Below, one piece after another: positions 1-10,297 of a stretch of DNA of 26,047 nucleotides. The stretch is taken from positions 1-26,047 of the forward strand of contig NZ_GG695980.1 in NCBI RefSeq assembly GCF_000159955.1, written 5' to 3'. How positions within the stretch are numbered: position 1 is the stretch's first letter; the number at the start of each line of letters is the position of its first letter. Position numbers and translations under genes: made by a program. The notes under the pieces were generated by a model. It made no database searches. It had not been told where the DNA came from and saw only the letters and a program-made list of their open reading frames with translations. Origin of the DNA: Paenibacillus sp. oral taxon 786 str. D14. GTDB taxonomy: Bacteria; Bacillota; Bacilli; Paenibacillales; Paenibacillaceae.

Positions 1-1
1 A

Positions 2-721
2 GAACTTATGGCCAGAGAGAATAAGCCGTTCTCGGTCACCGAGATCAGCAATACGTTATCTATTACGACAAATTCCGTCTTTCGGATATTGAAGGAGCTT
101 GAAGAAAAAAGGTATATTCAGAAGAAGGAAACGGACAGCACTTATCAATTAACTGGCAAGCTGTACTATCTTGGCAGCTCTATCGCCAACAGGATTACAC
201 TAAAACAGGTTGCAGAGCCTTCAATGCGCGCCCTTCGAGACGAGACAAGGGAAACGACCCTGCTAACGAAACCTGGATCGTTTGGCACAACGCTTGTGCT
301 CGACCAACTTGAAAGTCTGGAACCTATCAAGTTTCTTTCAACTGTCGGGTTGGAATACCCCTCCCATACCTCAGCCTTAGGCAAAGCGATGCTGGCTTTT
401 AGTCCGGACCAACTGGAGCTTTATCTGGCTCATCACGATCTCCAGCCCGCAACGTCCGCTTCTATAACCGACCCATCGAAGCTTAGAGATGAAATTGCAC
501 AGATTCGAATACAGGGCTACGCTCTTGATATGGAAGAGTCTTGTGAAGGACTACGTTGCATCGGTGTGCCTATTATAAATGCGACCGGCCAGCTTGAAGG
601 AGCTATCGGTGTGTCCGGTCCAATCTTCCGCATGTCAAAGAAGACGATCGACCGGTATATTCAGCTCGCCTTGCAGTATTCCCAAGTCATCTCCGAGCAG
701 CTTGGCTACAGGAGGCCCTAA
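2..721 (+). CDS. IclR-family transcriptional regulator (5' end outside window)
   Basis: This is a DNA-binding regulator of the IclR family, usually repressors or activators of sugar-acid and aromatic catabolic genes. The first part is a winged helix-turn-helix (SVTEISNTLSITTNSVFRIL, near the visible N-terminus). It is followed by the GAF-like effector domain, with the family hallmarks HTSALGKAML in the middle and CIGVPIINATGQLEGAIGVSG near the C-terminus. An ATG lies at 8, but the frame is open to the window edge and reads E-L before it, as in the usual ILELMA/AEENKP start of IclR proteins. The true start is therefore probably upstream and some residues are missing. It converges on the beta-galactosidase block. 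KdgR-type IclR proteins respond to 2-keto-3-deoxy sugar acids, so control of this locus is possible but unproven. Confidence 0.9.
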   Translation, partial: ELMARENKPFSVTEISNTLSITTNSVFRILKELEEKRYIQKKETDSTYQLTGKLYYLGSSIANRITLKQVAEPSMRALRDETRETTLLTKPGSFGTTLVLDQLESLEPIKFLSTVGLEYPSHTSALGKAMLAFSPDQLELYLAHHDLQPATSASITDPSKLRDEIAQIRIQGYALDMEESCEGLRCIGVPIINATGQLEGAIGVSGPIFRMSKKTIDRYIQLALQYSQVISEQLGYRRP

Positions 722-800
722 TGGATAACGGGGAGGATCGTCCATCCTGCTATTACTTGAGCTTATGTTTATACTCCACAAAACCGTACACCACAACCAA

Positions 801-841
801 ACGCAAGGAAGCCCTGAGGAATAATTCGAGCTTCCTTGCGT
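801..841. terminator. Perfect 12-bp inverted repeat between convergent genes
   Basis: ACGCAAGGAAGC at 801-812 pairs perfectly with GCTTCCTTGCGT at 830-841 around a 17-nt loop. It lies just past the IclR stop and at the end of the leftward ORF, where a bidirectional terminator would be expected. Neither side has a real U-tract, so it could instead act as an mRNA-stabilising or rho-assisted hairpin. Confidence 0.5.
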
Positions 842-1101
842 TACATCCATCTGTGATTATTCGAAAATGACGCCAATCGCTTCTTGCGCACAGCCGGTAT
901 AAATACTGGATACTTCATTTCAGCAACCAACATTCCTTCATGCACACTTCTTCTTGCATAATCCAGCTTGCCGTATACATGGATAGAGCTCTGAATAGTT
1001 AGCGTGACGAAGCTCTGAAGCTTTATTCCGCTTGGAATTACAAAGGATTTATCAAAGGTAACGGAAGTACTCACTTGAACCATTGTATTAGCATCTGCCA
1101 A
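841..1101 (-). CDS. Small hypothetical protein or gene remnant downstream of lacZ
   Basis: This is an 86-residue frame directly downstream of the beta-galactosidase gene, in the same direction. It would start at a TTG with no convincing ribosome binding site. The frame is open further upstream into the lacZ end, so it may be the tail of a broken gene. The first half alternates polar and hydrophobic residues (FDKSFVIPSG, LTIQSSIHVYGKLD), like the beta-strand repeats of parallel beta-helix or surface proteins. The second half is basic (AVRKKR). I do not recognise it and assign no function. It could also be a chance open frame. Confidence 0.28.
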   Translation of the reverse strand: MADANTMVQVSTSVTFDKSFVIPSGIKLQSFVTLTIQSSIHVYGKLDYARRSVHEGMLVAEMKYPVFIPAVRKKRLASFSNNHRWM

Positions 1102-1133
1102 CTTAATTTTTGTTGAATCTCCACTTCCATTTA

Positions 1134-4163
<3,030 letters not shown>

Positions 4164-4196
4164 TCATTTGAATCTTGAAATACACCTGTTATAAAT

Positions 4197-4223
4197 GTAA
4201 CCTGGATACAAACTCTAGGTTAC
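4197..4223 (-). promoter_or_regulatory. 7-bp inverted repeat in the lacZ leader
   Basis: GTAACCT at 4197-4203 and AGGTTAC at 4217-4223 are exact inverted copies, spaced by 13 bases, in the 91-bp gap upstream of lacZ. It could be an operator or a leader hairpin. The arms are short, so chance cannot be excluded. Confidence 0.25.
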
Positions 4224-4242
4224 TATTCATCCACACTAACTT

Positions 4243-4482
4243 TTACTTTGCCTGGAAAAAATCATAATACTTTTGATAAATAGCTACATACTTACCAATG
4301 TTCATCTTCTTCAGTTGAGCGATATAGTTTTTCCAATGCTCATGTGATAAGCCATTTATCACAAAATGCGCAAAATTAATTACGTAGAAACCGTTCTTCT
4401 CACCCAAGTCAAGCTCAATAGGAGCCAGCGTCTCAATTCCCCCCCTCTTTTTAAAAATCCCAATACTATAAAACGCTTTCAC
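4243..4482 (-). pseudogene. C-terminal remnant of an extracellular sugar-binding lipoprotein
   Basis: The 79-residue frame ends with GLSHEHWKNYIAQLKKMNIG and then YVAIYQKYYDFF. That is the characteristic tail of LplA-like extracellular solute-binding proteins in Paenibacillus (family pattern: GL, W, Y, QLKKMG, Y, IYQ, AYDR). Full-length members are about 500-560 residues, so most of the gene, including signal peptide and ligand-binding lobes, is gone. The apparent GTG start has no proper ribosome binding site. It sits between the membrane AraC regulator and lacZ, which suggests that a transporter gene cluster once stood here and was deleted. The family assignment rests on the C-terminal pattern only. 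Confidence 0.6.
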
Positions 4483-4557
4483 CTAGGTGCTCATTAATCT
4501 TATAAAGCGAAATCCTTGAGTACAATCAGCGAGTTTTGTACCCATATGCTAAATATA

Positions 4558-4603
4558 AAAAACGTCCGAATTCGCTTTTACTCCAATGGTTTCGGGCATT
4601 TTT
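4558..4603 (-). terminator. Intrinsic terminator of the membrane AraC gene
   Basis: Arms at 4558-4570 and 4591-4603 pair at 12 of 13 positions, counting one G-U. They lie 4 bases after the regulator's stop codon. Read leftward, the stem is followed by a TTTTTTATATTT tract. The A-rich other side would also allow rightward termination. The 20-nt loop is rather long. Confidence 0.7.
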
Positions 4604-4606
4604 CGC

Positions 4607-6862
4607 TTATTGCGGCAGTCTTTCGTGCTGTTTCTGCATACGCTTTCGATACTCTCCTGGCGTTAATTGAAACTCTGACTTGAACTTTCGAATGAAGCTT
4701 GATGGATCGCTATAGCCTATACGTTGAACAATCTCCGTTACCGTGAGCTTCGTCTCAATTAATAGCCGCTTCGCTTCATCAATTCGAATACCATTCAAAT
4801 ATTCCAATACCGTTCGACCAGTGTGCTCCTTGAAATACCGAGAAAGATAGGATGACGATTGCGAGAAATGATTGGCCATGCTTTGAATGCTGAATTGTGA
4901 ATCCGAATACTTGTCATGCAGCAGCTCTATAATTTGGTGAAGCAACACGTTGTCCTCCAGCTTCTTTTCTTTCTCAAGCATCGGGGTAATCTCATCTAGT
5001 ATTGTCCATACAATCGCATCCATCTGCCGATATGAAGTGCATTGGGTAAGCTCAATAATATCAGGATATGAAATTGATACGCCCTGATGAATGTTTTCAT
5101 TGGAGACGGCTTTGAGAATGGTATGAATAAGGTCGAAATAGATATATTTGGCGGACAGCAAGGACTTACTTCGCTCTCGGATCTGCTTCAGCATACCTCC
5201 CAGATAGCATCTTACCTGCTCGAGGTCTCCTTCGCGTATATGGAAGCTGAGCATCTCCAGCTCTCTCGCAGGGTATGCGGAGAATTTATCCTCTCTGGAC
5301 GTCAGTTGATCTGGCAAAATGACGCGATCGCTCCCTACTATTAGATGAAATTGAAGCGCTGTCAGAGCGTTAATATAGGATTTTGGTAGATCGATAAGTT
5401 CATTGCATACCTCACCGACTCCAATGGTCCAGGCCATGCCTGTCGCATCATCCAGTTGCTTATGCCATACAGACCAAGCCTCATGTTCACTCACTGCTTG
5501 AATCCATATCCAGCGATGAAGCTGTATGGTCTCAACCTGATACATGTCAATCTCATCAGAAACAATCATTCTCCATGGGCATGACAAGGCTGCCAAGGCA
5601 TTCGTTGAATCAGTTCTATCACATGGATGCGCTTCCATACAGACGACTCTGTACTCTCCACGGAGACGAATCCCTAACTCCTCACAAGCTTGACGAAAAT
5701 CCTCCTCATTTCCCGTCTGTCCTTGCAGCAGTTGGGTCAGCAATTGCTGTCTGCGCGCTGCTTTGCTTAGCTCTACCTCCTTCTCTAAGGTAAGACTCCG
5801 ATTGCTCATATAATCGAATGCCGACCGAAGCTTGTCGAGTCCTTGATATGAATTCCACTCCGTCAAACGTAACTTCTCGTCCACAATGCCAATCAATCTG
5901 CGCAACGGATTATAATGAACATGCATGTTGATATAGATGATACTGGAGCCAATAATAAGAATAAGCAGCAATACAATCGTCGCTTTATATTTCAGTTCAT
6001 TAACAGGTTTCATAAGCTGTGTTTCCGAAACGACGGTTATATACGTCCAACCGCTGGAAGGGGATGTGATCCTCGATACATAATAGGGTTCACCACCAAG
6101 TTGTCTGATCCCGTTTAACTCCAACTCTGAATGCAGCAGCTCCTCCGGCAAATCCAGCTTGTTGGACAACGAAGTGATAAGCTGGCCATACTGGTCCACA
6201 ATATATACATTACTTTTCTCATAAGGGAGGAAAGGCTCCAGCATCCGTCTCATTTCCTTCTCTTTGATGAGATAGATCAGCATGCCCTTCGTTTCATTGA
6301 AAGAACCACCCTTCGGAACTGGAACGGTATAGGAAATATACAGGTCCTTGGATACATCAAGTTCCCCTTCCATGGAGCCAATAGCCTGAACATGAATCTC
6401 AGATTTCTTCAGCATCTCCTCAAAGTGTCCGTAATCCATTTGGTTCATCAAATATATCTGATGGAACACAGGTAAGAGATATGTGCTCTTCGACGAAATG
6501 AGCAATGGTACCCCATGTGCCTTATATGCGACCTCGGAGAAAAAAGTGTTCGCTTCAGCGTAAAGACTGATCTTCTCTTTCGCCTCATAGACAGCATAAG
6601 CTTGCCCAAGCTGATCCGGATCGAATTCCCGTTTGGTCGACAGTTGGATGGCAATATTCCTCATTTCCAACAGCTGATTATCCATCGTATCTCTGACCTG
6701 CTCCAGCATGCTATGATTGGATTGGAGCACTTGCGACTGAAGCATCCCCACAAAGTATTGATAAACAAAAAAACCGGTAACAAGAATGGGAAGTATAAGT
6801 AAGAGTGCGTAGGAAAACAAATATCTGTAGAACAAGGACAACTTACCCAGCTTCATTCTCAT
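4607..6862 (-). CDS. Membrane-anchored AraC-family regulator with extracytoplasmic sensor (YesS-like)
   Basis: A one-protein sensor-regulator. Residues 10-35 form a membrane helix (LLILPILVTGFF). About 36-290 is an outside domain of the Cache type, with the typical VRDTMDNQLLEMRNIAIQLS opening. A second helix spans about 294-312, then a cytoplasmic linker leads to two AraC helix-turn-helix units in the last 110 residues (SMANHFSQSSSYLSRYFKEH; VTEIVQRIGYSDPSSFIRKF). The length of 751 fits B. subtilis YesS-like proteins, which sense extracellular sugars and activate nearby transport and hydrolase genes. AAGGAG lies about 9 bases before the ATG. The gene has its own terminator. The IS pair sits about 100 bases upstream, so its promoter was nearly hit. 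Probable targets are the lacZ side or the sulfatase side. Its ligand is unknown. Confidence 0.9.
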   Translation of the reverse strand: MRMKLGKLSLFYRYLFSYALLLILPILVTGFFVYQYFVGMLQSQVLQSNHSMLEQVRDTMDNQLLEMRNIAIQLSTKREFDPDQLGQAYAVYEAKEKISLYAEANTFFSEVAYKAHGVPLLISSKSTYLLPVFHQIYLMNQMDYGHFEEMLKKSEIHVQAIGSMEGELDVSKDLYISYTVPVPKGGSFNETKGMLIYLIKEKEMRRMLEPFLPYEKSNVYIVDQYGQLITSLSNKLDLPEELLHSELELNGIRQLGGEPYYVSRITSPSSGWTYITVVSETQLMKPVNELKYKATIVLLLILIIGSSIIYINMHVHYNPLRRLIGIVDEKLRLTEWNSYQGLDKLRSAFDYMSNRSLTLEKEVELSKAARRQQLLTQLLQGQTGNEEDFRQACEELGIRLRGEYRVVCMEAHPCDRTDSTNALAALSCPWRMIVSDEIDMYQVETIQLHRWIWIQAVSEHEAWSVWHKQLDDATGMAWTIGVGEVCNELIDLPKSYINALTALQFHLIVGSDRVILPDQLTSREDKFSAYPARELEMLSFHIREGDLEQVRCYLGGMLKQIRERSKSLLSAKYIYFDLIHTILKAVSNENIHQGVSISYPDIIELTQCTSYRQMDAIVWTILDEITPMLEKEKKLEDNVLLHQIIELLHDKYSDSQFSIQSMANHFSQSSSYLSRYFKEHTGRTVLEYLNGIRIDEAKRLLIETKLTVTEIVQRIGYSDPSSFIRKFKSEFQLTPGEYRKRMQKQHERLPQ

Positions 6863-6926
6863 ACTATTGCTGCTCCTTTACTTGAAAACTTGAATCACAA
6901 GTATCGATTCGAGAGCGGTTCTAGTA

Positions 6927-6956
6927 ATTTTACATAATTATTTTGCATTCGCACAA
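6927..6956 (-). promoter_or_regulatory. Possible promoter of the membrane AraC gene
   Basis: Read leftward, TTGTGC (6951-6956) and TAAAAT (6927-6932) are separated by 18 bases. The -10 matches sigma-A at 5 of 6 positions but the -35 at only 3 of 6. The -35 ends one base from the TATCC target duplication, so the promoter, if real, just escaped the insertion. Confidence 0.3.
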
Positions 6957-6976
6957 TATCCCCTGAATCCGTGATC
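6957..6976. repeat. Left end of outer IS1380 element: 5-bp duplication plus 15-bp inverted repeat
   Basis: TATCC at 6957-6961 is the target duplication, repeated at 10212-10216. The element begins with CCTGAATCCGTGATC at 6962-6976, whose exact reverse complement is at 10197-10211. Starting with CCT is usual for IS1380-family ends. Confidence 0.9.
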
Positions 6977-7160
6977 TTACAGTAGACCACATTCCTGTAT
7001 TGGTATAATTCAGGGTAGAATGAGCCTAACCTTGAGAAAGTGTGTCGTTCCAACAATCCAATTCGTATCAGTAAGCTATGCATTTTCGTTTTTATGCATG
7101 CCCAATAAGCCTGTCTTTCTGCAGGTGTTCAGCTGTGGAGAGGACGTTTCTTTCGTTTGT

Positions 7161-8252
7161 TCAAGCAAATGCTTGGTATAGGCGTCGTGCAGTGAGAAAC
7201 CATGGACTATTGCTGCCGAAGTTGAAAGCGATTCTGCCTGCATGACGGACGTATCGTGCCGCCATGTAAACAATGTTCTGAATGACGGTGCGAATCCGTC
7301 TGCGCTTTACGTTGCTGCGGATTGGCGCATCGTCTTCTCGCAGACTTTCTTGACCCATGATGCGCAAGAGGTTGTAAGCAAACACTCCAGCATGCAGCAC
7401 CAGATCATTCGTTGCGAATGTTCCGGCCGGAAGGCGTTCCAGGTCCAGATCGGTTTTGATTTCGCTGTGAAATTGTTCGCTTGTGCCATGGTCGCGATAG
7501 AGTTCAATAACGCGCCAAGGCGCACATCGCAATGATGTCCAGTATACATGCACTTCAATCTTCGGAACGAGAAGCAATTGACCATCCGGCTCCATCGTCC
7601 GTTCGATGACGTGAAAGACTTGTCGCAGTTTGGATTTGAAGCCTTTTTGCGCAAACTCGATCGCGCCAACATACTCGGTTTTGCCTTCCCGCAGTTCCAC
7701 GTTGATGCCATGCCCCTCTTGGCCGAGGTAGGCGAAGAGGGGGGCATAGCCGTCCGTACCTCTATAGGTGCGAGATACGCCTTCCTTCTTGGTACCCGAA
7801 TTGTCGAACGGAGAGACATCCAGATCGAGAGGGATATAGCTCTCTCCGCCTGCAAGCAGACCGGTTAACGGAGCCTGGATATGACGGAGGAGATCGGCAG
7901 ATTCCTCGAGCAAGATCCGGTTCCAGTCCGCTTTTTCAGACGCAGCGGCAGCATCCATACGCTGGCGGAGTGTAGGGCTTGATGGTACTTTTTTTAGTTG
8001 CATACAAATGGAGAAGACATCATCCTTCCGGAAGGGTTCGATGTGGTCGAAGTCACTCTTGCCTTGGCAGAGAAGTCCCAGGTAGCTTTTCATCACATCC
8101 GCATGGGAGTGATACGGGTGTTCACAATCTTTAATCACCGTATGATTCAATCGTTTCGTTAATTTTGTATGAGCAAGCAGGGCACCGACGGTAGCCAGCC
8201 CTGCATGAGTGGTGAGAATGAGTTCTTGGGATCGTACAAATTGGATTTTCAT
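7161..8252 (-). CDS. IS1380-family transposase, internally deleted (outer element)
   Basis: A DDE transposase of the IS1380 family with 363 residues; family members usually have about 430-450. The N-terminal part and the first catalytic region are present (LDLDVSPFDNSGTKKEGVSR, around 142-161), as is the last region with the catalytic Glu264 (GTSEQFHSEIKTD). From family knowledge, about 80 residues carrying the second catalytic Asp (DSGND-type block) should follow NVELREG. Here the sequence jumps at residue 190 (DNA near 7685) straight into KTEYVGA, which normally lies after that block. The reading frame is kept, so this is an in-frame deletion and the product should be inactive. The start ATG has GAGGT about 7 bases before it. 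An inverted repeat lies just upstream, and the inner IS separates the gene from its own left end. Confidence 0.85.
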   Translation of the reverse strand: MKIQFVRSQELILTTHAGLATVGALLAHTKLTKRLNHTVIKDCEHPYHSHADVMKSYLGLLCQGKSDFDHIEPFRKDDVFSICMQLKKVPSSPTLRQRMDAAAASEKADWNRILLEESADLLRHIQAPLTGLLAGGESYIPLDLDVSPFDNSGTKKEGVSRTYRGTDGYAPLFAYLGQEGHGINVELREGKTEYVGAIEFAQKGFKSKLRQVFHVIERTMEPDGQLLLVPKIEVHVYWTSLRCAPWRVIELYRDHGTSEQFHSEIKTDLDLERLPAGTFATNDLVLHAGVFAYNLLRIMGQESLREDDAPIRSNVKRRRIRTVIQNIVYMAARYVRHAGRIAFNFGSNSPWFLTARRLYQAFA

Positions 8253-8262
8253 GCATGTACCT

Positions 8263-8310
8263 CGATGGTTAAAAGTAGAATTTTACGATAATCCTACTTT
8301 TTCTCCATCG
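8263..8310 (-). promoter_or_regulatory. Stem-loop immediately before the outer transposase gene
   Basis: The arms at 8263-8278 and 8294-8310 pair over CGATGG and AAAAGTAG with a small internal bulge around a 15-nt loop. The 3' arm (in gene direction) ends at the ribosome binding region of the transposase. Such structures in IS leaders often hide the start site when transcription enters from outside. That role is inferred. Confidence 0.4.
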
Positions 8311-8323
8311 ATCATTGATTTAC

Positions 8324-8344
8324 TTCAACATGAAATCGGAATGT
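8324..8344. repeat. Left end of inner IS: TTCAA duplication plus 16-bp inverted repeat
   Basis: TTCAA at 8324-8328 is repeated at 10168-10172. The element then starts CATGAAATCGGAATGT (8329-8344), which is matched exactly in reverse complement at 10152-10167. Confidence 0.82.
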
Positions 8345-8350
8345 GGATAA
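8342..8350 (-). other. Consensus DnaA box at the left end of the inner IS
   Basis: TGTGGATAA reads TTATCCACA on the minus strand, an exact match to the DnaA box consensus. A second near-copy (TATGGATAA) lies about 20 bases further in. DnaA sites at IS ends are known for IS50. A 9-mer can also occur by chance. Confidence 0.3.
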
Positions 8351-8527
8351 CTCAGGCCTATGGATAACCCGCCATCGCACTACGGAATGCCTGTTTCAAT
8401 GCGTTTTTGGAGCCGGGCTTTTAAGTCTTCTTACGTTCTGATGTGATCCTGCGTTTTTTTGCACAACCAAAGAAGACCTGATTTTTACAGGTCGAAATGC
8501 CGTTATGGCCAGGGATGAATCGAACCG

Positions 8528-9997
8528 TTAGGCCGCATGTAGAGTCGGAATGAAGCTTATGGCCAATGCTCTGAGCTTTTGCTGCATCGCATCGACGATT
8601 CCAGCGAGCGTCGGATTCGGCGCAAGCCGGATATGCTGGTAGCGACCGGAGCCGACCACATTGCCGGGTACCCGGATCACCGCTCGGCGAATCGTTTGGA
8701 CTTCGCACCGCTGCAAGGTTTCCGGCATCAGCGTCTGTTTGAACCAGACCATCACGTTGTAGGCAATGGCCTTGATCCAGCTGAACAGCAGGTTGCGGAG
8801 CATGGAATGTTGGCTGTTTTGTTCCACCGCATAACCTTCTTTCAATTCATCGATGCGATTCTCGATGTTGGCGCGCTTGTTGTACGAGCGAAGCAGCATG
8901 AGCGGCTTGAGATCGGTATTGGTGACAATGGCTTGGAAGGAATAGGTCGTGAGAGCCATCGTCAATTGGCCATCGGTTGTACGCTCGGTTTCGTGGGCTT
9001 CCCGGTAGATGACACAGCGCCTGGCTTTCTCCCAGTTGGTAAGGAGAATCGGGATGTCGGCAGCAGCCCAACGATCATCCTCGTCTGCGAACGTAATGTG
9101 CTCTTCCTTTTCGTTCAGCGTCTCCCAAAAGGCGGGATGCTGCTGCAGATAAGCGATGGCCTTCTTGACGGTCGCTTTCTTCGGGAGCTTGAAGATGTAC
9201 TGCCAGCCGCGTTCTTCGGCGTACGCCATGACAGCTTCGTCGGCAAAACCGCAGTCGGCCCGGATGCCTTCGACGATCCATTCCGGCGGCAGCATCGCTT
9301 CGACTTCTTTAACGAACGAGAGCAAATCCTTCATGCCGTTCATGTTGCCGGGATTCAGTTGCAAGTGGATCAGCTCGCCGCTTCCGGCGATGAAAGCAAC
9401 CCGGATCTTGTACGAGGGACGTCCGTGGTAACGCGGATTGTAGCCGTTTGTCGCGCCTTCCTGCTCCCCGAACAGCGTGATGACCGTGTCGTCGATGTCG
9501 ATCCAGACCAGGCGCTTTTCGCCCGTCCGCGCCTTATGTGCCAGCAAATCCCGGTTTAACGCGACAAGCTGAATCAGATGGCTCCAGGTGAGTTTGCCCA
9601 GGAAATTGCGAAAGGTGCTTTCGTCAGGAAAACGCTCGATGCCGGTAACGATCTGGTAACCAGGGTCCGACTGCAGGGCATTCATATGTGAAAAACGTGT
9701 GTGGCCGAGTAGCGCGCAGTCCAGCAGGTGATCGACGAGCTTTTCGGCCGTGTAGACACAGTTGGCTGTTTGTTCCAGATGAACGTGACTCTCGATAAGG
9801 GTGTCCAGACCGATGAGTTCCTTGAACCTGGCAAGGAACTGGAAGTTCCCGGCTTCCGTGACGGTGTTGTTGTCGAATGTGACCGGTCTCAACTTCTTCA
9901 TGATCTGCTTGATTCGGCGACGCTCCGCAAGAATTTCAATTCGGCGTTCGCGGCGTGATTTTCGTTCTGGCGCATGGTTCGTTGCTTGTGGTACCAT
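8528..9997 (-). CDS. IS1380-family DDE transposase (inner element)
   Basis: A full-length transposase of 489 residues from the DDE group 1 branch of IS1380. The visible catalytic regions are WIDIDDTVITLFGEQEGA (first Asp), GIRADCGFADEAV (second Asp) and NIENRIDELKEGYA (Glu). The N-terminus is very basic (ERKSRRERRIEILAERRR). The first ATG is at 9997, but no close ribosome binding site is seen before it. A shorter form beginning MKKLRPVTFDNN is the usual family start, so the initiation site is uncertain. The frame has no stop or deletion and the element ends are intact, so it may still be mobile. It differs clearly from the outer element's transposase, so the two are not copies of one IS. Confidence 0.9.
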   Translation of the reverse strand: MVPQATNHAPERKSRRERRIEILAERRRIKQIMKKLRPVTFDNNTVTEAGNFQFLARFKELIGLDTLIESHVHLEQTANCVYTAEKLVDHLLDCALLGHTRFSHMNALQSDPGYQIVTGIERFPDESTFRNFLGKLTWSHLIQLVALNRDLLAHKARTGEKRLVWIDIDDTVITLFGEQEGATNGYNPRYHGRPSYKIRVAFIAGSGELIHLQLNPGNMNGMKDLLSFVKEVEAMLPPEWIVEGIRADCGFADEAVMAYAEERGWQYIFKLPKKATVKKAIAYLQQHPAFWETLNEKEEHITFADEDDRWAAADIPILLTNWEKARRCVIYREAHETERTTDGQLTMALTTYSFQAIVTNTDLKPLMLLRSYNKRANIENRIDELKEGYAVEQNSQHSMLRNLLFSWIKAIAYNVMVWFKQTLMPETLQRCEVQTIRRAVIRVPGNVVGSGRYQHIRLAPNPTLAGIVDAMQQKLRALAISFIPTLHAA

Positions 9998-10151
9998 GTT
10001 GCTAGGGACACTTCCTCTCGTTGGTTATTCGTGGTGGTTTAACCTTTGACAAGAGGCTTGCAGTGTCCTGTTTATTTTGCAAAAAAATTGGCAACTTTTT
10101 ATGACGAAAATGCCTTGTCACAACGTGAATCTCTCAGATTTTGGCTAGGCT

Positions 10152-10172
10152 ACATTCCGATTTCATGTTCAA
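10152..10172. repeat. Right end of inner IS: 16-bp inverted repeat plus TTCAA duplication
   Basis: ACATTCCGATTTCATG (10152-10167) is the exact reverse complement of 8329-8344 and is followed by TTCAA (10168-10172), the second copy of the target duplication. Confidence 0.82.
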
Positions 10173-10196
10173 TTATCTCGTTATTTCGATTTTAGG

Positions 10197-10216
10197 GATC
10201 ACGGATTCAGGTATCC
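10197..10216. repeat. Right end of outer IS: 15-bp inverted repeat plus TATCC duplication
   Basis: GATCACGGATTCAGG (10197-10211) is the exact reverse complement of 6962-6976. TATCC follows at 10212-10216. Confidence 0.9.
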
Positions 10217-10228
10217 CTTAGAAACAAT

Positions 10229-10263
10229 CATATCCAATGAGGGAAACCCTCTTACTGGATATG
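10229..10263 (-). terminator. Terminator hairpin after the sulfatase gene
   Basis: CATATCCA and GAGGG on one side pair with CCCTC and TGGATATG on the other around an AAA loop, with a small bulge. It lies about 35 bases past the sulfatase stop. The following leftward sequence (ATTGTTTCT) is only moderately T-rich. It marks the end of the ALDH-sulfatase transcript and lies just outside the IS insertion. Confidence 0.6.
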
Positions 10264-10297
10264 ATGTCTTTCTTACCTATTGGTCCTACAAAATAAG

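Larger units (their letters stand above)
8329..10167 (-). mobile_element. Inner IS1380-family (DDE group 1) insertion sequence, apparently intact
   Basis: The 1839-bp element has 16-bp perfect inverted repeats, a 5-bp TTCAA duplication and one complete transposase gene. It lies inside the leader region of the outer IS, between that element's left end (in gene direction) and its transposase start, so it is the younger insertion. Its coding part is visibly richer in G and C than the flanking genes, in line with a separate origin. The ends start CA rather than CC, so the exact boundary could shift by a few bases, but duplication and repeat agree with the placement given. Confidence 0.82.
6962..10211 (-). 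mobile_element. Outer IS1380-family insertion sequence, interrupted by a second IS
   Basis: The boundaries are defined by a perfect 15-bp terminal inverted repeat and a perfect 5-bp TATCC duplication outside it. Removing the inner element (8329-10167) and one copy of its duplication leaves about 1406 bp. That is shorter than the roughly 1.65-1.7 kb usual for the family and agrees with the deletion seen in its transposase. It landed in the gap between the sulfatase terminator and the membrane AraC gene, breaking no gene. The element is probably unable to move by itself. Confidence 0.88.

Noticed and set aside
4466..4482. cre-like sequence (TGAAAGCGTTTTAT) for CcpA
   Set aside because: Only one half fits the consensus; the other half fails at the conserved CA. 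It also falls at the start of a dead gene fragment.
6895..7083. 62-residue leftward frame starting MHSLLIRIGLLERH
   Set aside because: It crosses the left boundary of the outer IS at 6962 and both target duplication and inverted repeat, so it is a chance junction frame.
8321..8346. Longer inverted repeat reading beyond the 16-bp ends of the inner IS
   Set aside because: The extra matching bases come from the TTCAA duplication, which is partly self-complementary; taking them as part of the element would remove the target duplication.
8579..9559. 326-residue rightward frame inside the inner IS
   Set aside because: It is exactly antisense to the intact transposase, with low-complexity HDR-type composition typical of a shadow frame in GC-rich DNA.
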